This document shows positions 7,900-15,561 of a DNA stretch of 16,325 nt, piece by piece (position 1 is the first letter of the stretch; every line of letters starts with the position of its first letter). This stretch comes from CAMQVM01 sp044433365 (lineage in GTDB: Bacteria; Bacteroidota; Bacteroidia; Bacteroidales; Rikenellaceae). The notes under the pieces are model-generated. The model ran no database searches. It was not told the DNA's origin and worked only from the letters and a program-made list of their open reading frames with translations. The stretch spans positions 1 to 16,325 of the forward strand of contig JAWXTR010000074.1 in the NCBI GenBank assembly GCA_044433365.1. The letters run 5' to 3'. The position numbers and the translations under genes were made by a program.

Positions 7900-9873
7900 A
7901 TGAAAATTAAAATTTTTCTAATTGCATTTTTAGCATTTTTTGCTACAATCTCGTTTGCTCAAGTTGAGGATCCTGTTTATTGGAGTTCTAAAACCGAAAA
8001 GGTGAGCGACAACATCTACAAACTTATAATGAGTGCCGACATCGAAGATGGTTGGTATATCTATGGAGCTGAGGAGTATAAAGGGGGTCCTAATGGAACT
8101 GCTTTTACCTTTGACCTTAAAGATGGCGTATCGTTAAAGGGTGAGCTGAAGCCTATTTCAGAGATGAAAAAGGGTTTTGACGAAATTTTCCAGATGGAAA
8201 TTGGCAAATTTAAGGGTGGAAAGGCTGTTTTCGAGCAGCTTGTAAAGGCTGAGGGTTCGGCTACTATTACTGCCCTTGTAGAGTGGCAAGCGTGTAACGA
8301 TATGAACTGTCTACCTCCTAATGAGTATGAATTTACCTTTAAAGTTGGTGAGGGTGAAGCTGTCGCAGCTTCTAATGAAGCGAAAAGTGGCGAAGCGGTG
8401 GTTAGTAATAGCGTTGCTCAGGTTCCGCAACAATCTCTTTGGGCTACAATCCTTGAAGCTATACTTTGGGGCTTTGCAGCACTTCTAACTCCTTGTGTAT
8501 TCCCTATGGTTCCGATGACCGTATCATTCTTTATGAAAAGCAGTGAGTCGAAAGCTAAAGGTAGATTATTAGCTTCGGTTTATGGACTTTCGATTGTAGC
8601 ACTTTATACACTTCCTATCGCTGCAATTATCGCAATTACATATTTTGTTGGTGGCGATGCAGTTACAGCCGATATTTTTAACTGGTTGGCTACTCACTGG
8701 CTTCCAAATGTGCTATTCTTTATAATTTTTATCATCTTTGCTATATCGTTCTTTGGGGCGTTCGAGATTGTACTTCCATCGTGGTTAGTAAATAAGAGCG
8801 ATACTAAAGCCGACAAGGGTGGTCTGATTGGTACGTTCTTTATGGCACTTACTTTAGTGCTTGTTTCGTTCTCTTGTACAGGTCCTATCGTTGGTTCTAT
8901 ATTGGTGCAGTCTACTCAGGGCGAAGTGTGGTCGCCAATTATCACAATGTTTGCATTTTCGGCAGCTTTTGCACTTCCATTTACGCTTTTTGCCTTCTTT
9001 CCCTCTATGTTGAAGAGTCTTCCAAAATCGGGAGGTTGGTTAAACTCTGTAAAGGTTGTTTTAGGCTTTATAGAGCTTGCTCTTGGTCTAAAATTTTTAT
9101 CGGTTGCCGACCAAACCTACCATTGGGGTCTGTTAGATAGAGAGGTTTATATCGCTCTATGGATTGTAATCTTCACAATGCTTGGTTTGTATTTCTTAGG
9201 TAAAATCCGATTTGCACATGATAGTGAAGAGCCATATTTAAAGGTTAAAAAGCTATTTTTAGCAATCATTACGTTCTCATTTGTGGTATACCTTATACCG
9301 GGAATGTTTGGAGCACCACTAAAAGCTCTTTCGGGTTATCTTCCACCAATGCACACTCACGATTTTAACCTTACCTCTATGCGCTCGGCTACAGCTGCTA
9401 AAAGCAATGATTTAGGGACTATTAAATATGGCGATGTACTCCATTTACCACACGATATTCCGGGATTTTTCGACTATGACGATGCAGTAGAGTATGCTAA
9501 AAAGGTGGGTAAACCTCTTTTCCTTGACTTTACAGGTCATGGTTGTGTAAACTGTCGTGAAATGGAGGCAAATGTGTGGTCGGATAGCAGAGTACTGCAG
9601 ATTTTAAGCGAAGATTATGTTGTTGTGGCTCTTTATGTTGACGACAAAATGCAGCTTCCTGAGAGTGAGTGGGTAACAGCTAAAAATGGTAAAACACTTA
9701 AAACTTTAGGCAAGAAGAATGCTCAATTTCAAGTAGATAAATTTGGTGTAAATGCACAACCTTACTACGTGCTTGTTGACCCTAATAGCGGTGAGCAGTT
9801 GGCACCTGCTAGAGGGTATGATTTGAGTGTTGAGGGATTTTTGGAGTTCCTTAAAAACAATGATAAATTATAA
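7900..9873 (+). CDS. dsbD: Thiol:disulfide interchange protein DsbD
   Basis: Carries electrons from cytoplasmic thioredoxin across the inner membrane to periplasmic disulfide isomerase and cytochrome c maturation partners. All three redox modules of DsbD are present in order. After the signal peptide (1-20, ISFA-Q) the N-terminal domain holds Cys132 and Cys137 (ACNDMNCLPP). The transmembrane CcdA-like domain (about 180-470) holds Cys199 (TPCVFP) and Cys326 (SCTGP). The C-terminal thioredoxin-like domain (about 520-657) holds the Cys549-x-x-Cys552 centre in GHGCVNC. The 657-residue length is normal for Bacteroidota. There is no Shine-Dalgarno sequence; translation starts directly after the heptamer array. 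The stop codon lies within the next repeat array. A link to the preceding cysS through cysteine chemistry is only suggestive. Confidence 0.95.
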   Translation: MKIKIFLIAFLAFFATISFAQVEDPVYWSSKTEKVSDNIYKLIMSADIEDGWYIYGAEEYKGGPNGTAFTFDLKDGVSLKGELKPISEMKKGFDEIFQMEIGKFKGGKAVFEQLVKAEGSATITALVEWQACNDMNCLPPNEYEFTFKVGEGEAVAASNEAKSGEAVVSNSVAQVPQQSLWATILEAILWGFAALLTPCVFPMVPMTVSFFMKSSESKAKGRLLASVYGLSIVALYTLPIAAIIAITYFVGGDAVTADIFNWLATHWLPNVLFFIIFIIFAISFFGAFEIVLPSWLVNKSDTKADKGGLIGTFFMALTLVLVSFSCTGPIVGSILVQSTQGEVWSPIITMFAFSAAFALPFTLFAFFPSMLKSLPKSGGWLNSVKVVLGFIELALGLKFLSVADQTYHWGLLDREVYIALWIVIFTMLGLYFLGKIRFAHDSEEPYLKVKKLFLAIITFSFVVYLIPGMFGAPLKALSGYLPPMHTHDFNLTSMRSATAAKSNDLGTIKYGDVLHLPHDIPGFFDYDDAVEYAKKVGKPLFLDFTGHGCVNCREMEANVWSDSRVLQILSEDYVVVALYVDDKMQLPESEWVTAKNGKTLKTLGKKNAQFQVDKFGVNAQPYYVLVDPNSGEQLAPARGYDLSVEGFLEFLKNNDKL

Positions 9874-9905
9874 ATTATAAATTATAAATGATAGATGATA
9901 ATATC
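9864..9905 (+). repeat. 7-nt repeats overlapping the end of dsbD
   Basis: Units TAAATTA (three times), TAAATGA, TAGATGA and TAATATC run in exact 7-nt steps. The first unit includes the last sense codons of dsbD and the second begins with its TAA stop. Part of the array (ATAAATGATA) is inversely repeated in the block that follows, so a stem across the spacer around 9906-9916 is possible. Confidence 0.7.
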
Positions 9906-9916
9906 CCTGTTTGGCA

Positions 9917-9958
9917 ATTTATCATTTATCACTTGTAATTCATCATTAACTTAGAATT
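9917..9958 (+). repeat. Degenerate 7-nt repeats ending at the gcvP start codon
   Basis: Six 7-nt steps (ATTTATC, ATTTATC, ACTTGTA, ATTCATC, ATTAACT, TAGAATT) end exactly at the base before the ATG at 9959. They are more diverged than the units in front of dsbD. No Shine-Dalgarno sequence and no glycine-riboswitch-like core is visible in this gap. Confidence 0.55.
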
Positions 9959-12808
9959 ATGCAAGATAAATTTGTAAACAGACACGTTGGAGTTTCGTCT
10001 GACTCTGAACTGTCGCAAATGTTACAAGTGATTGGTACAGAGTCGGTAGAGGCTCTTATCTCACAAGTAATCCCAGAGGATATTCGCCTTAGCGAGCCTT
10101 TAGCTATCGATGCTGAGGGTATGAGTGAGTATGAATATTTAGCTCATATCAAGGAGCTTGCCTCTAAAAATCGCCCACTTCGTACCTTTATCGGTATGGG
10201 CTATTATCCAACTGCTACACCGGCGGCGATTATGCGAAATATTTTCGAAAATCCTGCTTGGTACACCTCTTACACACCTTATCAAGCTGAAATTTCGCAA
10301 GGTAGACTCGAAGCACTTCTTAATTTCCAAACAATGGTAAGCTCACTTACAGGTTTAGAGATTAGCAACTGTTCGCTACTTGACGAGGGTACAGCAGCTG
10401 CTGAGGCGATGATTATGATGTATAATTTGCGCCCTAGAGCGGCAGTAAAAGAGGGTCGTAATCAGCTTTTTGTAGATCAAAATATATATCCTCAAACTTT
10501 AGATGTACTCCTTACTCGTAGCGAGGCTTTAGGCATTGAGCTTATGATCGATAACTACGATGAGTATGAGTTTACAGGCAAAGAGTTTGGAGCAATAGTG
10601 CAATATCCTGCTGCCGATGGTTCAATCCGTGATTATAGCGCATTTGCAGCTACTGCACACGAAAAAGGGATGGCAGTAACAGCTTGTTGTGATATTCTAT
10701 CGCTTGCACTTCTAAAATCGCCTGCTTCGTGGGGTGCTGATATTGCTGTTGGTTCAACTCAACGCTTTGGTATTCCTATGGGTTACGGTGGACCTTCTGC
10801 TGCATACCTTGCAACTAAAGATAGCTTTAAACGTAATATGCCAGGTCGTATAATTGGTGTTTCTATCGACCGTCTTGGTAATAAGGCGTTGCGTATGGCC
10901 CTACAAACTCGTGAGCAACATATCAAACGAGATAAAGCAACCTCAAATATCTGTACAGCTCAAGCACTTCTTGCCACTATGGCAGGTATGTTTGCAGTGT
11001 ACCATGGAAAAGAGGGTATTGAGCGTATCGCTTTAAATGCTCACTCTGCTGCAAAAGCTGTCGGAGATGCTGCTGAAAAATTGGGCTACACTCTAACATC
11101 AAAATGTTATTTCGACACAATTGAAATCACAGCTGATGCTGATAAAGTGGAGGCTATCGCACTTGAAAAGGGTATAAACCTATTCTATGTAGATGCTGAC
11201 ACTGTAAGAATGAGCTTCGACGAGGTTACAACTGTTGCAGAGGTTAACGCTGTTGTCGAAATTCTTGCATTAGCAGCTGAAAAAGAGACAATCGTAATCG
11301 AATCTCTTGACGAGAAAATAGGTTTCTGCCCATCAATGGCTAGAGATACCGATTTTTTAACTGCACCAGTATTTAAAAAATATAGATGCGAAACAGATCT
11401 TATGCGCTACATCAAAAAGTTGGAGCGACGAGATATTTCGCTTGCAAACAGCATGATTTCGCTTGGTTCATGTACTATGAAGCTTAATTCAGCCGTTAGT
11501 ATGATGCCGCTTAGCTGGAGCGAGTGGGGAAATATTCACCCATTTGTACCTAAAAATCAAGCTGAGGGCTACCACGAGATGATGAGCGAATTGGAGCGTA
11601 ATTTATCTATAATTACAGGTTTTGCAGCTGTTTCAAACCAACCTAACTCAGGTGCAGCAGGTGAATATTCTGGATTAATGGTAATTCGTGCTTATCATGC
11701 TTATTGTGGCAACTCACACCGTAATGTAGTGCTTATTCCAGCCTCTGCACACGGTACAAACCCTGCTTCGGCAGCTATGGCAGGCATGAAAATCGTCGTT
11801 GTAGCTTGTGACGACAAGGGTAATATCGATGTTGAAGATTTCCGCAAAAAAGCTATTGAAAATAGCAAAGAGCTAAGCTGTGCTATGATTACATACCCAT
11901 CTACTCACGGTATTTTTGAGGTTCAAATTAAAGAGCTCTGCAATATTATCCATAAAAATGGTGGTCAAGTATATATGGATGGTGCAAATATGAATGCACA
12001 AGTTGGTATTACAAATCCTGGCTTTATCGGAGCCGATGTATGCCATCTAAATCTTCACAAAACTTTCGCTATTCCTCATGGTGGTGGTGGTCCGGGTGTT
12101 GGAACTATCGGTGTTGCAAAACATCTTGTTAAATTCCTTCCGTCTCACTCAATCGTAGATGGTGTTGGTAGCGAAGATAGCATTACTGCTGTATCTTCGT
12201 CGCCTTGGGGTAGTGCAATGGTGCTTCCGATCACTTACGCCTACATCAAAATGCTTGGTGCTAGTGGTTTAAGACGTGCAACGGAAATGGCAATCGTAAA
12301 TGCAAACTATATGGCATCGGCTCTAAAAGGTGAGTTTGAATTGGTTTACACAGGTGCTACAGGTCGTGTAGGACACGAAATGATTGTAGATTGTCGCAAT
12401 TTCAAGAAAGATTATGGCGTTGAATGTGGAGATATAGCTCGTCGCTTAATGGATTATGGTTTCCATGCTCCAACTCTTTCATTCCCAGTACACGAAACCC
12501 TTATGGTTGAACCTACAGAGAGCGAACCTAAAGCTGAGCTAGACCGCTTCTTGGATTGCCTAGTACAGATTAAAAAAGAGTGCGAAGCGATTACAGATGC
12601 TGAGGATAATCTTCTTAAAAATGCCCCTCATACAGCGGTTGAGATTGCCTCGTCTGAGTGGAATCACCCTTACTCTCGTAGCGAGGCTGCATTCCCATTT
12701 GAGTGGGTTGCTGAGAATAAATTCTTCCCTTACGTTTCGAAAATCGATGGCGGTTATGGCGATAGAAATCTTATTCCTAATAGCGAAAATTTAGATTGTT
12801 GTCTGTAA
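9959..12808 (+). CDS. gcvP: Glycine dehydrogenase (decarboxylating), P-protein of the glycine cleavage system
   Basis: PLP-dependent P-protein that decarboxylates glycine and passes the aminomethyl group to lipoyl-GcvH, feeding one-carbon metabolism. At 949 residues it is the full-length fused form, with an N-terminal half (about 1-450) and a C-terminal half (about 450-949), not the split GcvPA/GcvPB type. The PLP lysine is Lys701 in HLNLHKTF, followed by the glycine-rich GGGGPG. Other typical stretches are FVNRHVG near the N-terminus, LLDEGTAAAEAM in the first half and SCTMKLN in the second half. The partner genes gcvT and gcvH are not in the window and must lie elsewhere. The gene probably belongs to the cysS-dsbD transcription unit, since I see no clear promoter in the 85-nt gap. 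Confidence 0.97.
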   Translation: MQDKFVNRHVGVSSDSELSQMLQVIGTESVEALISQVIPEDIRLSEPLAIDAEGMSEYEYLAHIKELASKNRPLRTFIGMGYYPTATPAAIMRNIFENPAWYTSYTPYQAEISQGRLEALLNFQTMVSSLTGLEISNCSLLDEGTAAAEAMIMMYNLRPRAAVKEGRNQLFVDQNIYPQTLDVLLTRSEALGIELMIDNYDEYEFTGKEFGAIVQYPAADGSIRDYSAFAATAHEKGMAVTACCDILSLALLKSPASWGADIAVGSTQRFGIPMGYGGPSAAYLATKDSFKRNMPGRIIGVSIDRLGNKALRMALQTREQHIKRDKATSNICTAQALLATMAGMFAVYHGKEGIERIALNAHSAAKAVGDAAEKLGYTLTSKCYFDTIEITADADKVEAIALEKGINLFYVDADTVRMSFDEVTTVAEVNAVVEILALAAEKETIVIESLDEKIGFCPSMARDTDFLTAPVFKKYRCETDLMRYIKKLERRDISLANSMISLGSCTMKLNSAVSMMPLSWSEWGNIHPFVPKNQAEGYHEMMSELERNLSIITGFAAVSNQPNSGAAGEYSGLMVIRAYHAYCGNSHRNVVLIPASAHGTNPASAAMAGMKIVVVACDDKGNIDVEDFRKKAIENSKELSCAMITYPSTHGIFEVQIKELCNIIHKNGGQVYMDGANMNAQVGITNPGFIGADVCHLNLHKTFAIPHGGGGPGVGTIGVAKHLVKFLPSHSIVDGVGSEDSITAVSSSPWGSAMVLPITYAYIKMLGASGLRRATEMAIVNANYMASALKGEFELVYTGATGRVGHEMIVDCRNFKKDYGVECGDIARRLMDYGFHAPTLSFPVHETLMVEPTESEPKAELDRFLDCLVQIKKECEAITDAEDNLLKNAPHTAVEIASSEWNHPYSRSEAAFPFEWVAENKFFPYVSKIDGGYGDRNLIPNSENLDCCL

Positions 12809-12855
12809 TATTTGGCATATAAACAGAATAAAAATTAATTTTTAATAATAGAAAA

Positions 12856-13416
12856 ATGAAAGTAGAAAATCAAAAATTAGTAGCTCTTAGCTACATCTTA
12901 ACTGTAGATGGTGAGATTGTTGAGCAAGTTGGTTCGGATAAACCATTAGAATTTGTGTTTGGTATGGGCGGACTTCTTCCTAAATTTGAAGAAAATCTTG
13001 CAGGTCTTGAAGTTGGTGAAGATTTCGGCTTTACTCTAACTGCTGCTGAGTCTTATGGCGAAATTATCGCTGAAGCTGTAGTTCCACTTCCAAAAAGTGT
13101 GTTTGAAGTAGAGGGTAAAATCGACGAAGAGGTAATCAAAGTTGGTAATGTTCTTCCTATGATGGATAGCGATGGTAACCGTCTTATGGGTACTGTAAAA
13201 GAGATTAACGAAGAGAACGTTGTCATGGACTTCAACCATCCAATGGCTGGTAAAACTCTATGTTTTAACGGTTCAGTAGTAGATGTACGTGAAGCAACAG
13301 CTGAAGATATGGCTAAATTTACTGCTCCTGCAGGTGGTTGCGGTGGCGGTTGCGAAGGTGGCTGCGACGAGCAAGGTAGCTGCTGTAGCGACGGTGGCGA
13401 TTGCGGTTGTAACTAG
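12856..13416 (+). CDS. slyD: FKBP-type peptidyl-prolyl isomerase, SlyD-like, with Gly/Cys-rich metal-binding tail
   Basis: A cytoplasmic prolyl isomerase and chaperone with probable metal (nickel or zinc) binding. Residues 1-70 and 125-150 form the FKBP fold (LSYILTVDGEIVEQ, LEFVFGMGGLLPKFE, AESYGE). The insert-in-flap chaperone domain lies between (about 70-125). The final 28 residues are almost only Gly, Cys, Asp, Glu and Ser and contain seven cysteines (162, 166, 170, 176, 177, 183, 185). E. coli SlyD has a His/Cys-rich tail used in nickel delivery to hydrogenase; here the tail has no His, so metal preference may differ. There is no signal peptide. The gene follows gcvP by 47 nt and may be read through from it. 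It is followed by an unusual cluster of hairpins. Confidence 0.93.
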   Translation: MKVENQKLVALSYILTVDGEIVEQVGSDKPLEFVFGMGGLLPKFEENLAGLEVGEDFGFTLTAAESYGEIIAEAVVPLPKSVFEVEGKIDEEVIKVGNVLPMMDSDGNRLMGTVKEINEENVVMDFNHPMAGKTLCFNGSVVDVREATAEDMAKFTAPAGGCGGGCEGGCDEQGSCCSDGGDCGCN

Positions 13417-13427
13417 AGACTAGTAAC

Positions 13428-13478
13428 TATAGGGAACTTCTAAAAATCGAATAAAACCAATATTAGAACTCCCCTATA
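13428..13478 (+). repeat. Imperfect hairpin after slyD, containing the GGGAACTTCTAAAAAT repeat
   Basis: TATAGGGAACTTCTA (13428-13442) pairs with TAGAACTCCCCTATA (13464-13478), 13 of 15 positions, around a 21-nt loop. The motif ATAGGGAACTTCTAAAAAT recurs at 13896-13914, so this is a dispersed repeat as well as the first of a row of hairpins. It may stabilise or end the slyD transcript, but no T-run follows. Confidence 0.5.
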
Positions 13479-13492
13479 AATTAGATATTAAG

Positions 13493-13524
13493 GGAAAATC
13501 GCAAAACCCCTTTTGCGATTTTCC
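13493..13524 (+). repeat. Perfect 14-bp hairpin
   Basis: GGAAAATCGCAAAA and TTTTGCGATTTTCC are exact reverse complements around the loop CCCC. It is separated by a single base from the next hairpin. Confidence 0.65.
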
Positions 13525-13525
13525 T

Positions 13526-13549
13526 CACAATTTTTGAATAAAAATTGTG
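13526..13549 (+). repeat. Perfect 10-bp hairpin
   Basis: CACAATTTTT and AAAAATTGTG pair exactly around the loop GAAT. Confidence 0.65.
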
Positions 13550-13552
13550 CGC

Positions 13553-13574
13553 TCATCGTCTCGAAGAGCGATGA
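13553..13574 (+). repeat. 9-bp hairpin with a one-base bulge
   Basis: TCATCG-T-CTC pairs with GAG-CGATGA around the loop GAA, with one bulged T. It is third in the run of compact hairpins. Confidence 0.5.
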
Positions 13575-13589
13575 AGGCGTGTTTTTGTT

Positions 13590-13608
13590 CACTTTTTTAA
13601 AAAAAGTG
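13590..13608 (+). repeat. Short A/T hairpin
   Basis: CACTTTTTT pairs with AAAAAAGTG with almost no loop. It resembles half of a terminator but is not followed by a T-run on the plus strand. Confidence 0.45.
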
Positions 13609-13625
13609 TTAAATATAGGTTTTTG

Positions 13626-13667
13626 ATTACCTCCATTTTTGCACTTTTGTGCAAAAATGGAGGTAAT
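13626..13667. repeat. 19-bp perfect hairpin, second copy of the TTACCTyCATTTTTGCAC palindrome
   Basis: TTACCTCCATTTTTGCAC (13627-13644) pairs with GTGCAAAAATGGAGGTAA (13649-13666) around the loop TTTT, with one extra pair outside. It differs from the copy at 129-182 by T to C in one arm and A to G in the other, so pairing is kept. A T-run (13673-13677) follows a few bases later, which would also fit a terminator. Confidence 0.65.
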
Positions 13668-13734
13668 TTAGAGGTTTTTCAATCACGTAACTATTTGTAA
13701 GTTGGTCTAATAATAGTTTTGCAATGACCATATT

Positions 13735-13782
13735 AAAGGTTAGAGAATTTGGGTGTAATAAACCTATTCTCTAGCCTTTTTT
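13735..13782 (+). terminator. Strong intrinsic terminator-like hairpin
   Basis: AAAGGTTAGAGAAT (13735-13748) pairs with ATTCTCTAGCCTTT (13766-13779) with one G-U pair. The loop could close further through GGGT and AACC. The right arm runs into a six-T tract (13777-13782). It acts on the plus strand, 320 nt beyond slyD, so it ends either a long slyD 3' region or a short separate transcript. A TAGTTTTG box lies just upstream at 13714-13721. Confidence 0.6.
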
Positions 13783-13852
13783 CGGTAAATTACTGTAGAT
13801 TTACAGTATAAAAAAATTATTAATTTTGAAGTGAAGTTTCCGCTCCCAGCAG

Positions 13853-13879
13853 TAGAGACGTTGGGTCCAACGTCTGTAA
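13853..13879. repeat. AGACGT-family palindrome, copy 1 (TTGG subtype)
   Basis: AGACGTTGG (13856-13864) and CCAACGTCT (13867-13875) form a 9-bp stem with a 2-nt gap, flanked by GTAG on the left and GTAAC on the right. It is one of about ten related palindromes in the window. Confidence 0.7.
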
Positions 13880-13895
13880 CCGAACCAAAGCAAAT

Positions 13896-13966
13896 ATAGG
13901 GAACTTCTAAAAATTGGATTTGCTAAGCTAAATCCAAACCCAGACGTAGCAGGGCTACGTCTCTAC
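13896..13966. repeat. Composite repeat: GGGAACTTCTAAAAAT, a TTGGATTT hairpin and AGACGT palindrome copy 2
   Basis: The unit begins with the motif shared with 13428-13445. It continues with TTGGATTT (13914-13921) inverted as AAATCCAA (13930-13937), and ends with the palindrome AGACGTAGC-AGG-GCTACGTCT (13942-13962). The reverse complement of its right part reappears at about 15535-15597, so this is a multi-part dispersed element and not a lone palindrome. Confidence 0.65.
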
Positions 13967-14064
13967 AGCCGAGCTACCAATTTTACACAAATAACCTTTG
14001 TACTGAGCTTGAAGTAAGGTTAGTTTGTCTTTTAAAGGAAATTTGGTTGTCTTTACTTCCCAAT
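13967..14064. other. Intergenic DNA between the repeats and the MATE stop codon
   Basis: No gene and no clear terminator for the minus-strand MATE gene can be seen here. The gap of 648 nt between slyD and the MATE gene is otherwise taken up by the hairpins and repeats listed separately. Confidence 0.4.
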
Positions 14065-15420
14065 TTATGAAGAAAATTCACCCCTTTTAATCTCCCTTTC
14101 CGTAGCTCGATAAAAGAAGATACACATAATAATTTGAACAGTTGTGGCTGCTGGGGTGGCGAGACCTATTCTAAATAGAGATACTGGCTCTATAAGACTA
14201 AGTAGGTAGGTGCAAGCAAGGCGGATAAATATTGCACCTATAACGCCATGAATCATAACATACATAGTCTTGCCACATCCATTTAGATAGCCTGTAAAGC
14301 AGAAAAGTAGAGGTACTAGAAGCACATCTATTGAGTAGACCTTTAGATATTGAGTAGCTTCTGCTATAACTTCTGGATCTCGATTAAATATAGAGATAAG
14401 TTTATCGCCATAAAACATCGAAAAATAGAACATTATAATACCAAAACCTAGCGAAATAGCAGTTCCAACAAATAGACCACGCCTAACACGTCGAAAATCA
14501 CGAGCACCATAATTTTGAGCCGAAAAGACCGAAACCGACTGCATAAACGATAGTGGAATAAGCATAATTGCCCCAATTAATTTCTCTGTAACCCCGACTG
14601 AGGCTGAAAATACAACTCCAAATTTATTTACAATAAGCATAATAAACAGAAAAGAGAGCGAAGTAAGCACACTTTGAAGCGCAATTGGCGAGCCTAATAT
14701 TACTATGCGTTTTATATATCCTCTGTTTATTTTAAAGATGTTACGGCTCATTTTGTACTTAAAAATCGACCTTTTTTTGATGATATATATCGAAACTACA
14801 ACGCTGATAGTTTGAGCTAGTGCAGTGGCAATAGCGGCACCACCAGAGCCAAGTCCAAAATATGCTACTAATATTAAATCTCCTATAATATTTGCTACGC
14901 AAGCAATGGCAACAGCCATAAGTGGCGTTTTTGAGTCGCCAAGCCCTCTAAAGATGCTTCCAAGCACGTTGTAGGCAAAAATCATAGGCACTCCGATAGA
15001 ACTATAAAAAATATATTTACTTGTCTGATTAAGCGCATCCTCTGGAGTGTTCATAACCGATAAAATTTGGTCGTGAAACAGCAGCATTAGCACCATTATC
15101 ACAATAGCTAATGCCATAAACAAGATTATCGAATTTGTAATTATTGAGCCAATTTCATCCTCTCGATTTTCGCCCTTCTTCTGACCTATAAATATGGTTG
15201 TACCCATTGCAAAACCTACACAAAGCGACGTTAGCGTATTAATCAACTGACTACCTGTCGAAACAGCCGAAACATCTTGTATTTGGCTAAAATTACCCAC
15301 AATTAACATATCTACAGCACCGTAAGTAACCTGTAAAAATAGGGCAAAGAGTATTGGGAGGGTAAAGGTAACAAGCGATTTTACAACCCCTCCATATATT
15401 AGTGAATTTTTGGTTTCCAT
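14065..15420 (-). CDS. MATE family efflux transporter
   Basis: An inner-membrane multidrug and toxin extrusion (MATE) family protein, expected to export cationic or other small molecules using a Na+ or H+ gradient. The 451 residues are hydrophobic throughout with a pattern consistent with the family's 12 membrane helices. The N-terminal stretch LFLQVTYGAVDMLIVGNF is a typical MATE signature. The two halves show the internal duplication expected of the family; the second starts near the segment ILGSPIALQSVLTSLSFLF. The short C-terminal tail ends EREIKRGEFSS. Substrate and coupling ion cannot be assigned. It lies alone, convergent with slyD, under its own promoter, and is bordered on both sides by palindromic repeats. 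Confidence 0.93.
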   Translation of the reverse strand: METKNSLIYGGVVKSLVTFTLPILFALFLQVTYGAVDMLIVGNFSQIQDVSAVSTGSQLINTLTSLCVGFAMGTTIFIGQKKGENREDEIGSIITNSIILFMALAIVIMVLMLLFHDQILSVMNTPEDALNQTSKYIFYSSIGVPMIFAYNVLGSIFRGLGDSKTPLMAVAIACVANIIGDLILVAYFGLGSGGAAIATALAQTISVVVSIYIIKKRSIFKYKMSRNIFKINRGYIKRIVILGSPIALQSVLTSLSFLFIMLIVNKFGVVFSASVGVTEKLIGAIMLIPLSFMQSVSVFSAQNYGARDFRRVRRGLFVGTAISLGFGIIMFYFSMFYGDKLISIFNRDPEVIAEATQYLKVYSIDVLLVPLLFCFTGYLNGCGKTMYVMIHGVIGAIFIRLACTYLLSLIEPVSLFRIGLATPAATTVQIIMCIFFYRATEREIKRGEFSS

Positions 15421-15442
15421 TTTATCTTAAATTAATTGTCGG

Positions 15443-15475
15443 CAAAGGTACATATTTTTTAGGGAATTTCGCAAA
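15443..15475 (-). promoter_or_regulatory. Bacteroides-type promoter of the MATE gene
   Basis: On the minus strand TTTG (15475-15472) is followed after 21 nt by TACCTTTG (15450-15443), both boxes matching the consensus exactly. The predicted start near 15436 leaves a leader of about 16 nt before the ATG at 15420, with no Shine-Dalgarno sequence. Confidence 0.7.
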
Positions 15476-15494
15476 AGGTGTTTTGGGTTTATTC

Positions 15495-15561
15495 TTAAAA
15501 TCTGTTGTTATGAATTACAATTTATGGTTCGGATGTAGAGACGTAGTCCTGCTATGTCTGA
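15495..15561 (+). repeat. Dispersed repeat copy A (AAAATCTGTTGT ... AGACGT palindrome copy 3)
   Basis: The sequence from TTAAAATCTGTTGT through AATTTAT to the palindrome AGACGTAGT-CCT-GCTATGTCT (15539-15559) is repeated at 15989-16054 in the same order and spacing. The palindrome here carries two C to T changes that become G-U pairs, so it is a slightly decayed copy. Confidence 0.6.

Noticed and set aside
9874..9958. Glycine riboswitch ahead of gcvP
   Set aside because: The 85-nt gap is too short for a tandem glycine aptamer and consists of AT heptamers without the conserved purine-rich core.
13036..13239. Two overlapping minus-strand frames inside slyD
   Set aside because: They are antisense to a clearly conserved gene and have no features of their own.
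13417..14064. Insertion sequence or transposase remnant between slyD and the MATE gene
   Set aside because: There are many inverted repeats, but no frame encodes any transposase fragment. The elements are short palindromes only.
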